Positions 1 to 9,085 of a stretch of DNA of 64,000 bases are shown here, piece after piece. Position 1 is the stretch's first letter. Every line of letters begins with the position of its first letter. The notes below the pieces were generated by a model. The model saw only the letters and a program-made list of their open reading frames with translations, searched no databases and had not been told where the DNA came from. The stretch comes from Planctomycetaceae bacterium (GTDB taxonomy: Bacteria; Planctomycetota; Planctomycetia; Pirellulales; Pirellulaceae), in NCBI GenBank assembly GCA_016794985.1, contig JAEUIQ010000020.1:1-64000 (forward strand), written 5' to 3'. The position numbers and the translations under genes were made by a program.

Positions 1-1
1 T

Positions 2-361
2 TGGTTGATCCACGCGGAGGAATACGAGCCTGAGCGGTTGATGGAATTGTTTCCCGACGTGGCATTTCAGTTGGCAAGTACGCAGTTGATCAAGATATCG
101 GAAGAGACGGAGGACAAGAAGATGTACGATGCCAGAGAAAAAGCCATTCGCGACCAAGAATGGGCCGTCATCGTGGCCCGCGACGAAGGCGAAATCAAGG
201 GTGAAATCAAGGGCGAAATCAAAACGATTCGCATCTTGCAGAATCTACTCGATATTCCAGTGACAAACATCACCGATTTGTCGGACCGCACTTTAGAGGA
301 GCTGCAAGCGATCACGACCGACCTCCAGAAAAAGCTTCAGAATCGAAAGCCTAGCAACTAA
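2..361 (+). CDS. C-terminal part of an Rpn/PD-(D/E)XK-type nuclease-transposase family protein (5' end outside window)
   Basis: The reading frame is open from the first bases of the window, so the gene starts upstream and only about 119 codons are visible. The visible part is hydrophilic and charged. It has a helical stretch followed by the in-frame repeat GEIKGEIKGEIK, encoded by three 12-bp units at 188-223, and a C-terminal tail. Charged glycine-containing repeats of this kind, placed just after the nuclease core, are typical of the Rpn (recombination-promoting nuclease / putative transposase) family. The catalytic core is not in the window, so the family call rests on the tail only. The DNA downstream to about 1420 looks decayed, which fits an accessory island. 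Confidence 0.55.
   Translation, partial: WLIHAEEYEPERLMELFPDVAFQLASTQLIKISEETEDKKMYDAREKAIRDQEWAVIVARDEGEIKGEIKGEIKTIRILQNLLDIPVTNITDLSDRTLEELQAITTDLQKKLQNRKPSN
188..223 (+). repeat. Three in-frame 12-bp direct repeats inside the Rpn-like gene
   Basis: Three consecutive units of GGCGAAATCAAG, with one substitution in units two and three, encode Gly-Glu-Ile-Lys three times. Being in frame, gain or loss of a unit by slippage would change the length of the charged linker without breaking the protein. Confidence 0.8.
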
Positions 362-892
362 TTCGATGAGCGTGTTCCCGTTCGAGCGCAAGCCACGGCA
401 CATTTTGGAATCAAGAACAAACCAGATCAGCCGACTTGCGAACGATTCCGATGCGAATGCAATCCTACGGCCTTAAACACTGGCGGCCGGTTGTTGCTGC
501 TAGTGGTGAATCCGGGTCCGACTGGCATAACGCCCTGAATAAAGACCAGTGGCGACGTGCTGTAACCAGGGCCAAAACGACGACGACAATTCAGGCGAAC
601 ACAAAGAGCCACTTCAAGCACGACAGCATCTCGGCCAACGGCACATTCATGCCGCGTCCGTACCGCATCCGACGACAATTCGGCCAAAGTCATTCGCATG
701 GAGCGAAGTTACGACGACAATTCAGCCAACGACAGATCGCCCCAGTTGTTAGGTTGCCAAAGTTGCTCCGGAATTCAGAACAATTCGGTCAACACGCTTC
801 AAACCACCCCAAAATCTCTACAGTCGCAATTCGGCCAAAAATACGACCACAATTCGGCCCGTAACAATTTGCTTTTGCTGTTCGCCGCCTTT
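362..892. other. Gene-poor spacer with scattered copies of a 20-bp repeat
   Basis: I see no convincing gene here. Between 580 and 864 there are about seven degenerate copies of a motif close to CGACGACAATTCGGCCAA. They start near 580, 621, 669, 710, 776, 821 and 842. Spacing is irregular (about 21-66 bp), so this is not a clean tandem array. Short open frames across it translate the repeat into low-complexity peptides and are not credible proteins. Confidence 0.6.
580..864 (+). repeat. Irregular array of about seven degenerate 20-bp repeats
   Basis: The best copies are at 669-689 and 710-731, with others at 580-600, 621-640, 776-796, 821-841 and 842-864. All share a core close to ACAATTCGGCCAA. 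All copies lie in the same orientation, and divergence is higher toward the right end. The function is unknown; a decayed tandem array or the remains of a mobile element are both possible. Confidence 0.65.
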
Positions 893-1354
893 TCAACCGA
901 TGTCGACCGAAACGCCTGTTGAATGGGCCTTAAAAAAACTTAATAACTCGGCGACATGAGCGTCGCCAATTAGCAAGTCGTGAGACAACTCCTTGTTGCT
1001 AACTAGCAAACCAGTACGACTAACCGATCCAGTTAAAATAAAATTGTTTGCCAACCCAATTGTTACATGGAACTCTGTGCCATTCCGCTCGCGCGCCGAA
1101 ATTATTGACTTCGTCGGAGCACTGTCATCTGGCAGTCCGACCGAATTCGCTTTCATAAGCAAATGTTGATGCCAATCACCAATAATGCTAACGCACGCTA
1201 GTTTCCCGAGTTCGATAATCATTTCGTCAAAATCATCAATGGTAGCGTGATTGATCAATAGAAAAGCGATGACTACTCTCCGACTAATCGTGGACAAGGG
1301 ACCTTGTTGAATGCATCGAGGAATCCGGGGACACACAGGAATCCGGGGACACAC
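893..1354 (-). pseudogene. Degenerate phospholipase D-like C-terminal fragment
   Basis: The frame encodes about 153 residues from a GTG. Its first 20 residues are only a translation of the tandem repeat at 1319-1354. From about residue 25 the protein looks like the C-terminal half of a PLD-like nuclease/phosphatidyltransferase. It has a hydrophobic strand, then FHVTIGLANNFILTGS, which resembles the HxK(x)4D(x)6GS signature, then a stretch like the SNKEL segment that follows it. The signature is damaged: Lys is replaced by Thr, Asp by Asn, and the spacing is one residue short. No N-terminal half is present upstream. It is best read as an inactive remnant; a small unrelated protein cannot be excluded. 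Confidence 0.4.
1319..1354 (+). repeat. Two tandem 18-bp units (AGGAATCCGGGGACACAC)
   Basis: Two identical 18-bp copies lie head to tail. From memory, similar CCGGGGACA-type sequences occur beside IS200-like or REP-associated tyrosine transposases in other bacteria, so this may be a scar of such an element. No transposase is visible nearby. Confidence 0.7.
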
Positions 1355-1421
1355 AACTTTGCAGCCTCCACTTGCATCGTGCGTCGGCTTTCACGCGGGC
1401 GGAACAAGGTCAAAGAGGAAA

Positions 1422-3587
1422 TCATTCAAAACCTAGTCTGCGCGGAGGTCTTTGAAATCCTTTCGCTGCTGGCGTGGGAAGTAATGATTGGAAGACTGGC
1501 TTGACCTGTCCGTTCGAGTTCAGCAAGCCCCAATGCGGTCCGGGGCCACCCTCGTCACCTTGTTTCCATTTTTCGTCAGTCAGGGCAAAATACATGTATT
1601 CGATCTGATTCTGATTTAGTAAAGGAATCACTTCTCGCAAATACCGAGCTGCATTTTCTTGTGTGGCGACGGCGTCACCGATTGTTCCACCGTCCGTGGG
1701 CCAGCCAAATTCTGTCAAGACAACCCGTTTCCCTGGGAACCTCGCTTGCAGTTGTTGCACGCTTTCTAGCGTATTGAGGGCTGCTTTATCAATTGTCAAT
1801 CCTCCCCAGAATGGATAGATCTGAACTCCAATGATATCGACCTCTTCCGCAAGTTCTGGGTGCTCCAACCAACTGTGAAGGAGTTCTGCCGTGGCGATTG
1901 GAACGCGGACTTTCTGTTTCACTCGACGGATATAGTCGATGTACTGTTGAATTGAGAAATCACCACGATGCAATACTTCATTTCCCACGATCACAGCCTG
2001 AACACTGGGGTGTTCCTTCTGTCCAACTCGAATCAACATTTCGAGTTCCAGGTCATTGATCCAAGGGTACTTTCCTAGTGCAGCTCCCGGAAAACACTGT
2101 ATCCCGACTCGGTCGCAGATTTCAGGTACAAATGCGAGGGAATCTGTGACGCTATAAGTCCGAACGACTCGCGCGATTTCGCGCGCGTAAGTCACGTCCG
2201 ATGTCAATTCCGAGATGAGTGGCGTGATGCCGAAGTGCGGTGTTTCCTCGTCGCGAAAAACTCCGAGACAAACGCCATGCAATTCGTTCGGCCCGAGCGG
2301 TTTGAACAATGGCCGAGATTCCGATGATGGCGGACCTGGTTCGATGGTCGCCCCGGTTTGATTGGCCTCCTTGGTGGCTGGCAACGAATTCGAATTTGCC
2401 TCATTTGGTGGTGGGGTTGTTGGAGATAGATTGGACGGTGAAGGCGGTGCGACGGGCGGATTCACGGTAACTTCTGGAGAATCCCCGAGGCGTATTGGTC
2501 GTAGGCCACCGTAGGAATTTCGTCGCACGTCGCCAGCCGCGGCTTCCAAGCCGATTCCTCGCTGACCGACCGACGGGTCGTTCGATCTCGGCAGAATATC
2601 CGGAATCAACGGGGCCAACGCCAGGTTTCGGTCTTGATCGGACTCCAATTGGAACGTCATCAAACGCGGTGGGCGGTTGCCAAGGAGCGCCGCTTCGGTC
2701 GGTAGCAAGTCGGCAAACTCGGGTTTCACGGCTCCATTGGATTCGAATAGACCCCAATGAGCGCCAACAGTACCTTCGGGACCGACTTTCCACTTTTCAT
2801 CCCACACCGCGAAGTAGTAGTACTCGAAATTTTTCTCCTGCAAGAGCGGAATGATTTCGCGCAGATAACGAGCGGCATTCTCTGGGCTGGGCTCCGCGCG
2901 TCCCAAAGTCTCACCTTGGGTCGGCCATCCGAATTCCGTCAACACAACTCGTTTATCTGGATAGAGGTTTTTTACATCCATCAAACGCTGAACCGTGTAC
3001 GCAGCCGCACCTTCGATGGACAGGCCTTCCCAATATGGGTAGATCTGCACTCCGCAGATATCGACTTCTTTGGCGACTTGCGGATGCTCCATCCAAGCAC
3101 GCCAGGTATCGGCCGTTGCCACGGGAACGGACGTTCGCTTCTTGACTTGGCGAATGTAGCGAATCAACTGCTCCTCCGTACAGTCTTGGCGATGAAGTAC
3201 TTCATTTCCGACGATGACCGCCTTGATCGGCTCCAGGTCACGTGCGAGCAAATCGGCAAGCCGTTCAAGTTCGGCATCGTTTTGCCAGGCCAGGGGACCG
3301 ATCCATGCGCCAACCAGACAATCCAGTTGATGTTTTTGACAGAACTCTGGGATCAAATAGCTACTGCCGCTGACCGTGTAGGTGCGCAAGGACTTCGCAA
3401 CTTTACTCGCCATGGCAACATCTTCCTCGACTGCCGATGGCAGTGCAGTAATCTGTCGCGCCGGACTTTCATTGTCGCGAATCGAGCTAAAGCAAACTCC
3501 GGTGAACTTGGCTCTCGGATCCTGGGCCAAGGAATTCGTTTCCAAAAGCGGAGATAGCATTACGAGGAGAAGCAATCGAAGTTTCAT
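1422..3587 (-). CDS. Secreted protein with two tandem GH17-like (beta-1,3-glucanase-type) domains
   Basis: The protein is 721 aa. The chosen ATG at 3587 gives a clear signal peptide (MKLRLLLLVMLSPLLE, cleavage near LAQ). A longer open frame to 3737 would bury this signal. Residues about 28-290 and 437-700 are two similar TIM-barrel-like halves. Each has the GH17-type acid/base motif VGNEVLHR (E129 and E537) and the nucleophile motif LTEFGWPT (E218 and E626). Each also ends with a KW...HWGL segment. A linker of about 140 residues, rich in Pro and Ser (about 365-430), joins them. The expected role is hydrolysis or transfer on beta-1,3-glucans outside the cytoplasm. Both halves keep both catalytic Glu residues, so both may be active. 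It stands alone, convergent with the decayed DNA on its 3' side. Confidence 0.8.
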   Translation of the reverse strand: MKLRLLLLVMLSPLLETNSLAQDPRAKFTGVCFSSIRDNESPARQITALPSAVEEDVAMASKVAKSLRTYTVSGSSYLIPEFCQKHQLDCLVGAWIGPLAWQNDAELERLADLLARDLEPIKAVIVGNEVLHRQDCTEEQLIRYIRQVKKRTSVPVATADTWRAWMEHPQVAKEVDICGVQIYPYWEGLSIEGAAAYTVQRLMDVKNLYPDKRVVLTEFGWPTQGETLGRAEPSPENAARYLREIIPLLQEKNFEYYYFAVWDEKWKVGPEGTVGAHWGLFESNGAVKPEFADLLPTEAALLGNRPPRLMTFQLESDQDRNLALAPLIPDILPRSNDPSVGQRGIGLEAAAGDVRRNSYGGLRPIRLGDSPEVTVNPPVAPPSPSNLSPTTPPPNEANSNSLPATKEANQTGATIEPGPPSSESRPLFKPLGPNELHGVCLGVFRDEETPHFGITPLISELTSDVTYAREIARVVRTYSVTDSLAFVPEICDRVGIQCFPGAALGKYPWINDLELEMLIRVGQKEHPSVQAVIVGNEVLHRGDFSIQQYIDYIRRVKQKVRVPIATAELLHSWLEHPELAEEVDIIGVQIYPFWGGLTIDKAALNTLESVQQLQARFPGKRVVLTEFGWPTDGGTIGDAVATQENAARYLREVIPLLNQNQIEYMYFALTDEKWKQGDEGGPGPHWGLLNSNGQVKPVFQSLLPTPAAKGFQRPPRRLGFE

Positions 3588-4786
3588 GACCTGACCTTGC
3601 TCGTCAAACAGTTTCTTTGGGAACATCCCTGTCGTGGACGATTCATAGCATAATCCTTCACCCAACCAAAACAAAGCAATGCACAACAGCAATTCGTTAA
3701 AGAACCGCTTCACCGAACTGTTCGCTGCGTGCGTCACCTTGGGAGGAAACGCTTGCGGTTGACTGTCGGCGCGATTGGCGTTCCAACGGCTAGAGGTTTT
3801 GCCCGATCTTCAGACTTCCGAGCGACTTCTGATAACTCAAGTTGGATGGGCCGACCGATTTAGTCGGGAAGCGCCTCACAACACGATCGTCTTGTCGGAG
3901 ACTTCAAGCTTTGCTAGGAAAACGCGATGATTCCGAATAGCATAAAGTGCGAAGCGAGAAAAGAGCGTGTTTGTCCCATGGTGGCGATCCCGCGAGAATG
4001 AATGATCGACTTCTGTTGATCTTGGCCTTCTCGCGGGTCAGACGTACTAACGGTTTCAGCTTTCGAATCCGCGGCACGAAGCTCACACGAACGTTCTCCT
4101 TTCAGTTTGCCGGTCGTTCCGAGTGCTTGGAAGGACTCGCGGCAAGCCGATGCACGTGGGAGTCGTCCGTTTCATGGAGCAGCCATTGGCATCCACGAGA
4201 CCCTTGTGGCTCAAGCAGAAATAGTTCGAAGTTCAAGGATTTCCGAGGCACCTGCTCGCCACGTGTCTTAGAACTTCACCTCTCGTTGGAGGGCCCCGGT
4301 GGCGGAGCTTCGTCACGGATGGAATCGAAACTGGGGTTGCTGACCCAGGTCGGAATGTCAAGAATACCACGGAGGCAGCGCCACTTTCATGAGAGGTGAA
4401 GCACCGGTGATTCCAGGAGAAGATCGGCGGCGAGCCCCTCGCTGCTCGCAAATCAGTAAAGCCCACAATCTCCAGTGCTTCCGAATCCAAGTGGAGCGGT
4501 TCAAGTAATGCAGTGCGGCAGATGGTTTCATTTCTCGCGGCTGAATGTCAAATTGGTTGACAACGCACCGTGGTTTACCAGCCACAGAGTTGATGGTTGT
4601 TGGCCGAGCGTGTAGACATCCGCGGTCGAACACATGTCAACGCACAACGCACGATGCACAACGCACAACGCACAACGCACAACGCACAACGCACAACGCA
4701 CAACGCACGACGCACGACGCGTGACGCGTGACGCGTGACGCGTGATTCGCAGCAAGTAAGTCATTCTCCTTTGCTGGACTCGAACA
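3588..4786. other. 1.2-kb spacer with no convincing gene; carries a heptamer array at its right end
   Basis: Open frames here are short, lack family features and have unlikely composition. The left end must hold the promoter of the minus-strand GH17-like gene. The right end holds the 7-bp tandem array at 4641-4745 and the leader of the gene starting at 4787. I see nothing else that I can name. Confidence 0.6.
4641..4745 (+). repeat. Heptamer tandem array, 15 units
   Basis: Fifteen consecutive 7-bp units fill 105 bp. Most of the first nine are CGCACAA, with CGCACGA as unit 2 and TGCACAA as unit 3. Units 10-11 are CGCACGA and units 12-15 are CGCGTGA. The variants are grouped in blocks, as expected from slippage copying neighbouring units. 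The array ends about 40 bp before the start codon at 4787. Confidence 0.92.
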
Positions 4787-5332
4787 ATGACGGTTTCGAA
4801 ATCGGCCCCAGATTCTGCCAGACGCTTCAGCTACATCGTGCTCGGAAGTATCGCTTATGCGTGTTTATTAGGAATCGCGTTAGACTTGGTGACAGCCAAC
4901 GTCGCGGTTGCCTATTTCTCGGTGCATCATCCTCAGATTGTTGAGACAGACAATCCGTGGATCCTGGCGTTCGTTTGGGGTGTCGCAGCGTCTTGGTGGT
5001 TCGGTTTGATCGGGGGAGTCGTCATTGCCTTCGCAAATCAACTTCGGACTCGACCATTGCGGCCGCAACGGATCTTGCGTTGGGTTCGCCGATCGTGCGT
5101 CGTATTGTGGATAGTAATGCTCCTAATTTTGGTGGCGACGTGGTCTTTTGCGTATTATATGGTTCCAATGGAGAAGCGCCCCGAGAATTTTGAAGACAAC
5201 GCCCGCTTGATCGCGGTTGCGATGGCCCATCAGTTCGAATACCTTTTAGGCGGCATCGCGATGATGGTTATCGGTTTCTTAACATGGTTCGCGCGGTCCG
5301 ACGAACAAGATGCTCAATTACTGAAGGAATGA
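4787..5332 (+). CDS. Four-helix membrane protein of unknown function
   Basis: The protein is 181 aa with four strongly hydrophobic segments, near residues 14-36, 57-81, 103-125 and 150-168. Between helices 1 and 2 is an exposed loop with VAYFSVHHPQIVETDNP. A basic loop with several Arg residues precedes helix 3. I recall similar small membrane proteins in planctomycetes and other phyla, but I know no function. No good ribosome binding site is visible before the ATG. Its stop codon overlaps the ATG at 5329 and lies just before the next gene, so the two are probably cotranscribed. Confidence 0.75.
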   Translation: MTVSKSAPDSARRFSYIVLGSIAYACLLGIALDLVTANVAVAYFSVHHPQIVETDNPWILAFVWGVAASWWFGLIGGVVIAFANQLRTRPLRPQRILRWVRRSCVVLWIVMLLILVATWSFAYYMVPMEKRPENFEDNARLIAVAMAHQFEYLLGGIAMMVIGFLTWFARSDEQDAQLLKE

Positions 5333-5334
5333 TC

Positions 5335-6456
5335 ATGCGGGTTTTGGGTTCACTTTTGATATGCCTTCTTGGAATGGGCTGGGCCGATGCGATTACTTGT
5401 GGTCAAGAATCGTGCTGGGAGAGCATCGCTGGGGTCTCGAATGTTAGTCTACGCGGATTGCATGTTCTGGACTCGGAAGTCGTCTGGGCCAGTGGAGCGA
5501 GTGGGACCATCTTGCATACGCACGATGGCGGAGAGACATGGCGATCGCAAGTGATTCCAGGGGCCGAGTTATTGGACATTCGCGATCTGCATGTGTTCGA
5601 CCGGGAGAACGTCTTGGCGATGACCTCGGGGACACCCGCACGCTTGTATCGGACATCTGACGGTGGAGAAAACTGGAAGCTGGTTTTCGAGTCCAACGAC
5701 CCACGAGTCTTTTTGGACTCGGTGTCGTTTTTGGATGACCGTCGAGGTTTGGTGATGGGAGACCCGGTCGATGAACGGCTTTACCTTTTGCACTCGACCG
5801 ATGCTGGTTGGAATTGGAGTTTTGTTGAAAACACGCCTCAGTTGCAACCTGGAGAGGCTGGGTTTGCCGCGAGTGGGACCAATATGACGGTTCGATCGGG
5901 AGACTTTTGGGTCATTGGCTTGGGTGGTGGAATCCCTGAGGAAAGTGGTGATGGAGCAGGGCCAGGGGCCCCATTGCGCGCGACGTGCGATCCGGTTGTG
6001 GAATGCGCACGCGTGGTGACGGTTGATTCCAGACTCGCCGAGTGGCGCATCAAAGACACGCCATTGTCTCGTCATGCTTCGGGTGGCATCTTTTCCATGG
6101 TCTACTTCGACAGCAAGAACGGGGTGGCGATTGGCGGGGATTACAAGCAGCCCGACCTCGCCCAGAATCACATCATCTTGACCATCGATGGCGGCGAGAC
6201 ATGGGAGGTTCCGGACTCGAAGCATTTGCCCAGTGGCTTTCGCAGTTGTGTCGCTGTGGCGGTGCAAGCAGACAGCAGCGTCCCTCTGTTGATTGCGGTA
6301 GGGACAAACGGGACAGATATTTCCGGCGATTATGGCCGAAATTGGCGCCGTGTCTCCGATGTCGGGTTCAATGCCGTAGGATTTGCACCTGATGGTCGGA
6401 CGGGGTGGGCGGTGGGAAGCGACGGGCGAATCGCGAAGTGGCGCCATTCGAGATAG
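5335..6456 (+). CDS. Secreted Ycf48/BNR-repeat-like beta-propeller protein
   Basis: The protein is 373 aa. An N-terminal signal peptide (LLICLLGMGWADA) precedes a propeller built from repeats carrying the HTHDGGETW, RTSDGGENW and TIDGGETW signatures (Asp-box/BNR type). A final GWAVGSDGRI unit closes it. This is the layout of photosystem assembly factor Ycf48-like and related proteins that in non-photosynthetic bacteria have unknown roles. The ATG at 5335 has AAGGA six bases upstream. An in-frame ATG at 5329 overlaps the previous stop but has no room for a ribosome site. The gene is probably coupled to the membrane protein before it. Substrate or partner is not evident. Confidence 0.75.
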   Translation: MRVLGSLLICLLGMGWADAITCGQESCWESIAGVSNVSLRGLHVLDSEVVWASGASGTILHTHDGGETWRSQVIPGAELLDIRDLHVFDRENVLAMTSGTPARLYRTSDGGENWKLVFESNDPRVFLDSVSFLDDRRGLVMGDPVDERLYLLHSTDAGWNWSFVENTPQLQPGEAGFAASGTNMTVRSGDFWVIGLGGGIPEESGDGAGPGAPLRATCDPVVECARVVTVDSRLAEWRIKDTPLSRHASGGIFSMVYFDSKNGVAIGGDYKQPDLAQNHIILTIDGGETWEVPDSKHLPSGFRSCVAVAVQADSSVPLLIAVGTNGTDISGDYGRNWRRVSDVGFNAVGFAPDGRTGWAVGSDGRIAKWRHSR

Positions 6457-6699
6457 AGAATTCCTGCGAATCCAGTACGGCTCGGTCATCGACTGCCAGT
6501 GGAAAAGGCGATACTTGCCTGATGATGGTATTTATTAAAATGGCTTTGCGCTTCTGATCGCAACAGGGCCCGCGTCTGCTGAGAGCATCTTGAATGACGA
6601 GTTTCATATTGTCAGTGATTTACGTAGCTGATAGATTTTCCCTGCGTCTGCGTCGTAGATCAGCGACCTATCACAATACATTTCATCACTGCGACTCCA

Positions 6700-7620
6700 A
6701 TGACTTCAAGAAACTCGTCTGTACCGCGACCTGAGGCTTGGGAAGACGACATCTCGTGCAACACGCTTGATACGAAGCCATTCGAGAATGGGGCGCCGGT
6801 GAGTGACGCTCCTCCGGCGGAGGTCTGGCGCCGTGGAAGATCTTGGCCGGCATTGGAAGCCTTGGGCAGTGAGGCCCTAGTCGAAATGGCTGGAAGAGAC
6901 CGGTATCCGATCCCAGCCCCGGTGGATCGAGAAGGTTACAACGCGAAGTCGGATATTAATTACTGGCTGAGCGGATTGGACGACTTTGTCAAAGTCAACC
7001 AAATCGCCGCGCGGTACTCGGTTGACCCTCGTTCGGTTCTCGATTTCGGTTGTTCATCAGGACGCTTGCTCCGCCATTACGCTGCTCAAACCGAGATCCC
7101 GGAAATCTGGGGTACGGATATCAACGCTCGCCACACACGTTGGCTGGCCGAGTTCTTGCCGCAGCGCGTCAAGCCCATCTTCAATCATTGCTTGCCAACT
7201 TTGCCGATTCGTGATAACTCGATTGATATCATCACGGCATTTTCGGTATTTACCCACATCGACACGTTTGAGACTTGTTGGTTGGCCGAGTTGGCTCGCA
7301 TTCTTCGCGATGGAGGTCTTGGTTACATCACGATCCACAACGAAGACACATGGAAGCTATTGGCAGAGGAAGTTGATAACGCAGAGAATCGTCTTGTGCA
7401 GTCGATTCTGAAAAGCGACCCCGACATGGCCCGCAAGCTGAAGCAGCCGATGCCTCCAACTCGTTTGACTTATCGGTTCACTGAATCTGGGCCGTATCGG
7501 GCGCAAGTTTTTCATTCGAATACGTATGTGAACAATGTGTGGGGTCGGTTCTTCAAGATCGAGTCCATTCTTCCGGCGTATCACCATCGCCAATCGGTAG
7601 TCATTTTGCGAAGGCCTTGA
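6700..7620 (+). CDS. Class I SAM-dependent methyltransferase
   Basis: The protein is 306 aa. Motif I (SVLDFGCSSGRLLRH) is near residue 110, with the motif II acidic residue in WGTDIN. The later block DIITAFSVFTHI and the segment ARILRDGGLGYITIH complete a Rossmann methyltransferase fold. The first 60 residues are polar and not conserved. The methyl acceptor cannot be told from the sequence. It ends seven bases before the threonine synthase start, so the two may share a transcript, although no functional link is obvious. Confidence 0.8.
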   Translation: MTSRNSSVPRPEAWEDDISCNTLDTKPFENGAPVSDAPPAEVWRRGRSWPALEALGSEALVEMAGRDRYPIPAPVDREGYNAKSDINYWLSGLDDFVKVNQIAARYSVDPRSVLDFGCSSGRLLRHYAAQTEIPEIWGTDINARHTRWLAEFLPQRVKPIFNHCLPTLPIRDNSIDIITAFSVFTHIDTFETCWLAELARILRDGGLGYITIHNEDTWKLLAEEVDNAENRLVQSILKSDPDMARKLKQPMPPTRLTYRFTESGPYRAQVFHSNTYVNNVWGRFFKIESILPAYHHRQSVVILRRP

Positions 7621-7626
7621 TCCACC

Positions 7627-8964
7627 ATGACAAACGGTACGAAGTTTAAATGTTTTGGTGGCTGTTCGGGCCGCTATTCGGTGTTCGACGTGATCTACAC
7701 GTGCCCGAAGTGTGGAGGACTGTTGGAAGTTGAGTTGCCGATCGAGCCATTGCAGAAGTTGAATCCGTACAAGTGGCAGACTCTATTTGATTCTCGCTCC
7801 AGCACCACGACTTGGCCCTACGGCAGCGGTGTTTGGGCGTTTCGCGAGTGGATCATTCCAGAGCTCAACGACGAAAACATCGTGAGCATGTGCGAAGGAA
7901 ACACCAACCTGTTCTGGGCGGATCGCCTTGGCAAACAATTGGGCGTTCCAGACTTATGGATCAAACTTTGCGGAAATAGTCATACAGGAAGTTTCAAAGA
8001 CCTCGGCATGACGGTGCTGGTAAGTGTCGTCAAGCAAATGATGGCGCAGGGCAGTCCTGTAAAAGCCGTTGCCTGCGCCAGCACAGGCGACACGAGTGCG
8101 GCCTTGGCGGCTTACGCGGCGTATGCCGGGATTCCGGCAATCATTTTCTTGCCAGCCGGAAAAGTTAGTACCGCACAGTTGATTCAACCGGTCGCCAACG
8201 GTGCGAAAGTCCTGGCATTGGACACCGATTTTGATGGTTGCATGAAAATCGTTCAGCAAGTGACCGCAGATCAATCGATCTACTTGGCGAATTCAATGAA
8301 CAGCCTCCGAATCGAAGGACAAAAGACCGTTGGAATCGAGATCGTTCGTCAATTTGATTGGGAAGTACCGGATTGGATTATTATTCCCGTAGGGAACCTG
8401 GGGAATATCAGCGCGCTGCATAAAGGCTTTCGTTTGATGATGGATTTGGGTGTGATCAAACGCATGCCACGCCTGGTCGCCGCCCAGGCCCAAACGGCGA
8501 ATCCGTTTTATCAAGCGTATCGCGCGGGCTTCAAGGCCAAAGTTTCGGTCACCGCACAGGATACCTTGGCCAACGCCATTCGAATTGGTGATCCAGTATC
8601 GTATCAAAAGGCCGTGATTGCGATTCAGGAGAGCGATGGGATTGTCGAACAAGCATCGGAATCCGAATTGGCCGAGGCGGCGGCCACTGCCGATTTGACG
8701 GGCATGCTCTGTTGCCCGCATACTGGAGTGGCTTTGGCGGTGCTGAATAAGTTGATTCAACGCGGCGAAATCAAGTCGACGGATCGCACGGTTGTGATTA
8801 GCACCGCGCATGGATTGAAGTTTACGGACTTCAAAGTTGGGTACCACCAAAGAACGTTGAGCGAAATCGACTGTCGACACGCGAATCCGCCGGTCTATCT
8901 GCCACCGGACGCCAAGCGAGTCAAGGATACGATCGACGAGTGGCTGGATCGTGTTGCCGGTTAG
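7627..8964 (+). CDS. thrC: Threonine synthase
   Basis: The protein is 445 aa. It converts O-phosphohomoserine to threonine with pyridoxal phosphate, the last step of threonine synthesis in the cytoplasm. The N-terminus has a small zinc-ribbon-like Cys cluster (C9, C13, C26, C29) seen in some ThrC proteins. The PLP Lys is K124 in [10 protein letters not shown]. The phosphate-binding glycine loop is in VGNLGN. The [17 protein letters not shown] segment is the conserved Ser/Thr-rich substrate loop. Other fold-type II enzymes such as cysteate synthase are close relatives, but the Cys-rich N-terminus and length favour ThrC. Confidence 0.85.
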   Translation: MTNGTKFKCFGGCSGRYSVFDVIYTCPKCGGLLEVELPIEPLQKLNPYKWQTLFDSRSSTTTWPYGSGVWAFREWIIPELNDENIVSMCEGNTNLFWADRLGKQLGVPDLWIKLCGNSHTGSFKDLGMTVLVSVVKQMMAQGSPVKAVACASTGDTSAALAAYAAYAGIPAIIFLPAGKVSTAQLIQPVANGAKVLALDTDFDGCMKIVQQVTADQSIYLANSMNSLRIEGQKTVGIEIVRQFDWEVPDWIIIPVGNLGNISALHKGFRLMMDLGVIKRMPRLVAAQAQTANPFYQAYRAGFKAKVSVTAQDTLANAIRIGDPVSYQKAVIAIQESDGIVEQASESELAEAAATADLTGMLCCPHTGVALAVLNKLIQRGEIKSTDRTVVISTAHGLKFTDFKVGYHQRTLSEIDCRHANPPVYLPPDAKRVKDTIDEWLDRVAG

Positions 8965-9085
8965 GAACGATGCCGGGTTCAGCGACTGCCTTGCTTCAGT
9001 ACAATGAACGCGGCGATTCACCACCTGCGAGGGCGTTCGCCGAGATAGAGATTCTGACCATAAGGCAGAAACGGGAGATCGTGTG

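Noticed and set aside
436..864. Plus-strand open frame of 142 codons
   Set aside because: Its translation is a low-complexity reading of the 20-bp repeats.
580..864. CRISPR array
   Set aside because: Repeats are degenerate, spacers vary from almost none to 46 bp, and no cas gene is present.
2757..3557. Long plus-strand open frame (266 codons) opposite the GH17-like gene
   Set aside because: It is antisense to a gene with two intact catalytic domains and a signal peptide, and its own translation shows no family features.
3947..4399. Plus-strand open frame of 150 codons in the 1.2-kb spacer
   Set aside because: Composition is Ser/Arg-rich and unlike protein; no motif or ribosome site.
5569..6489. 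Minus-strand open frame of 306 codons opposite the Ycf48-like gene
   Set aside because: It mirrors the propeller repeats on the other strand, and its protein has no recognisable domain or start site.
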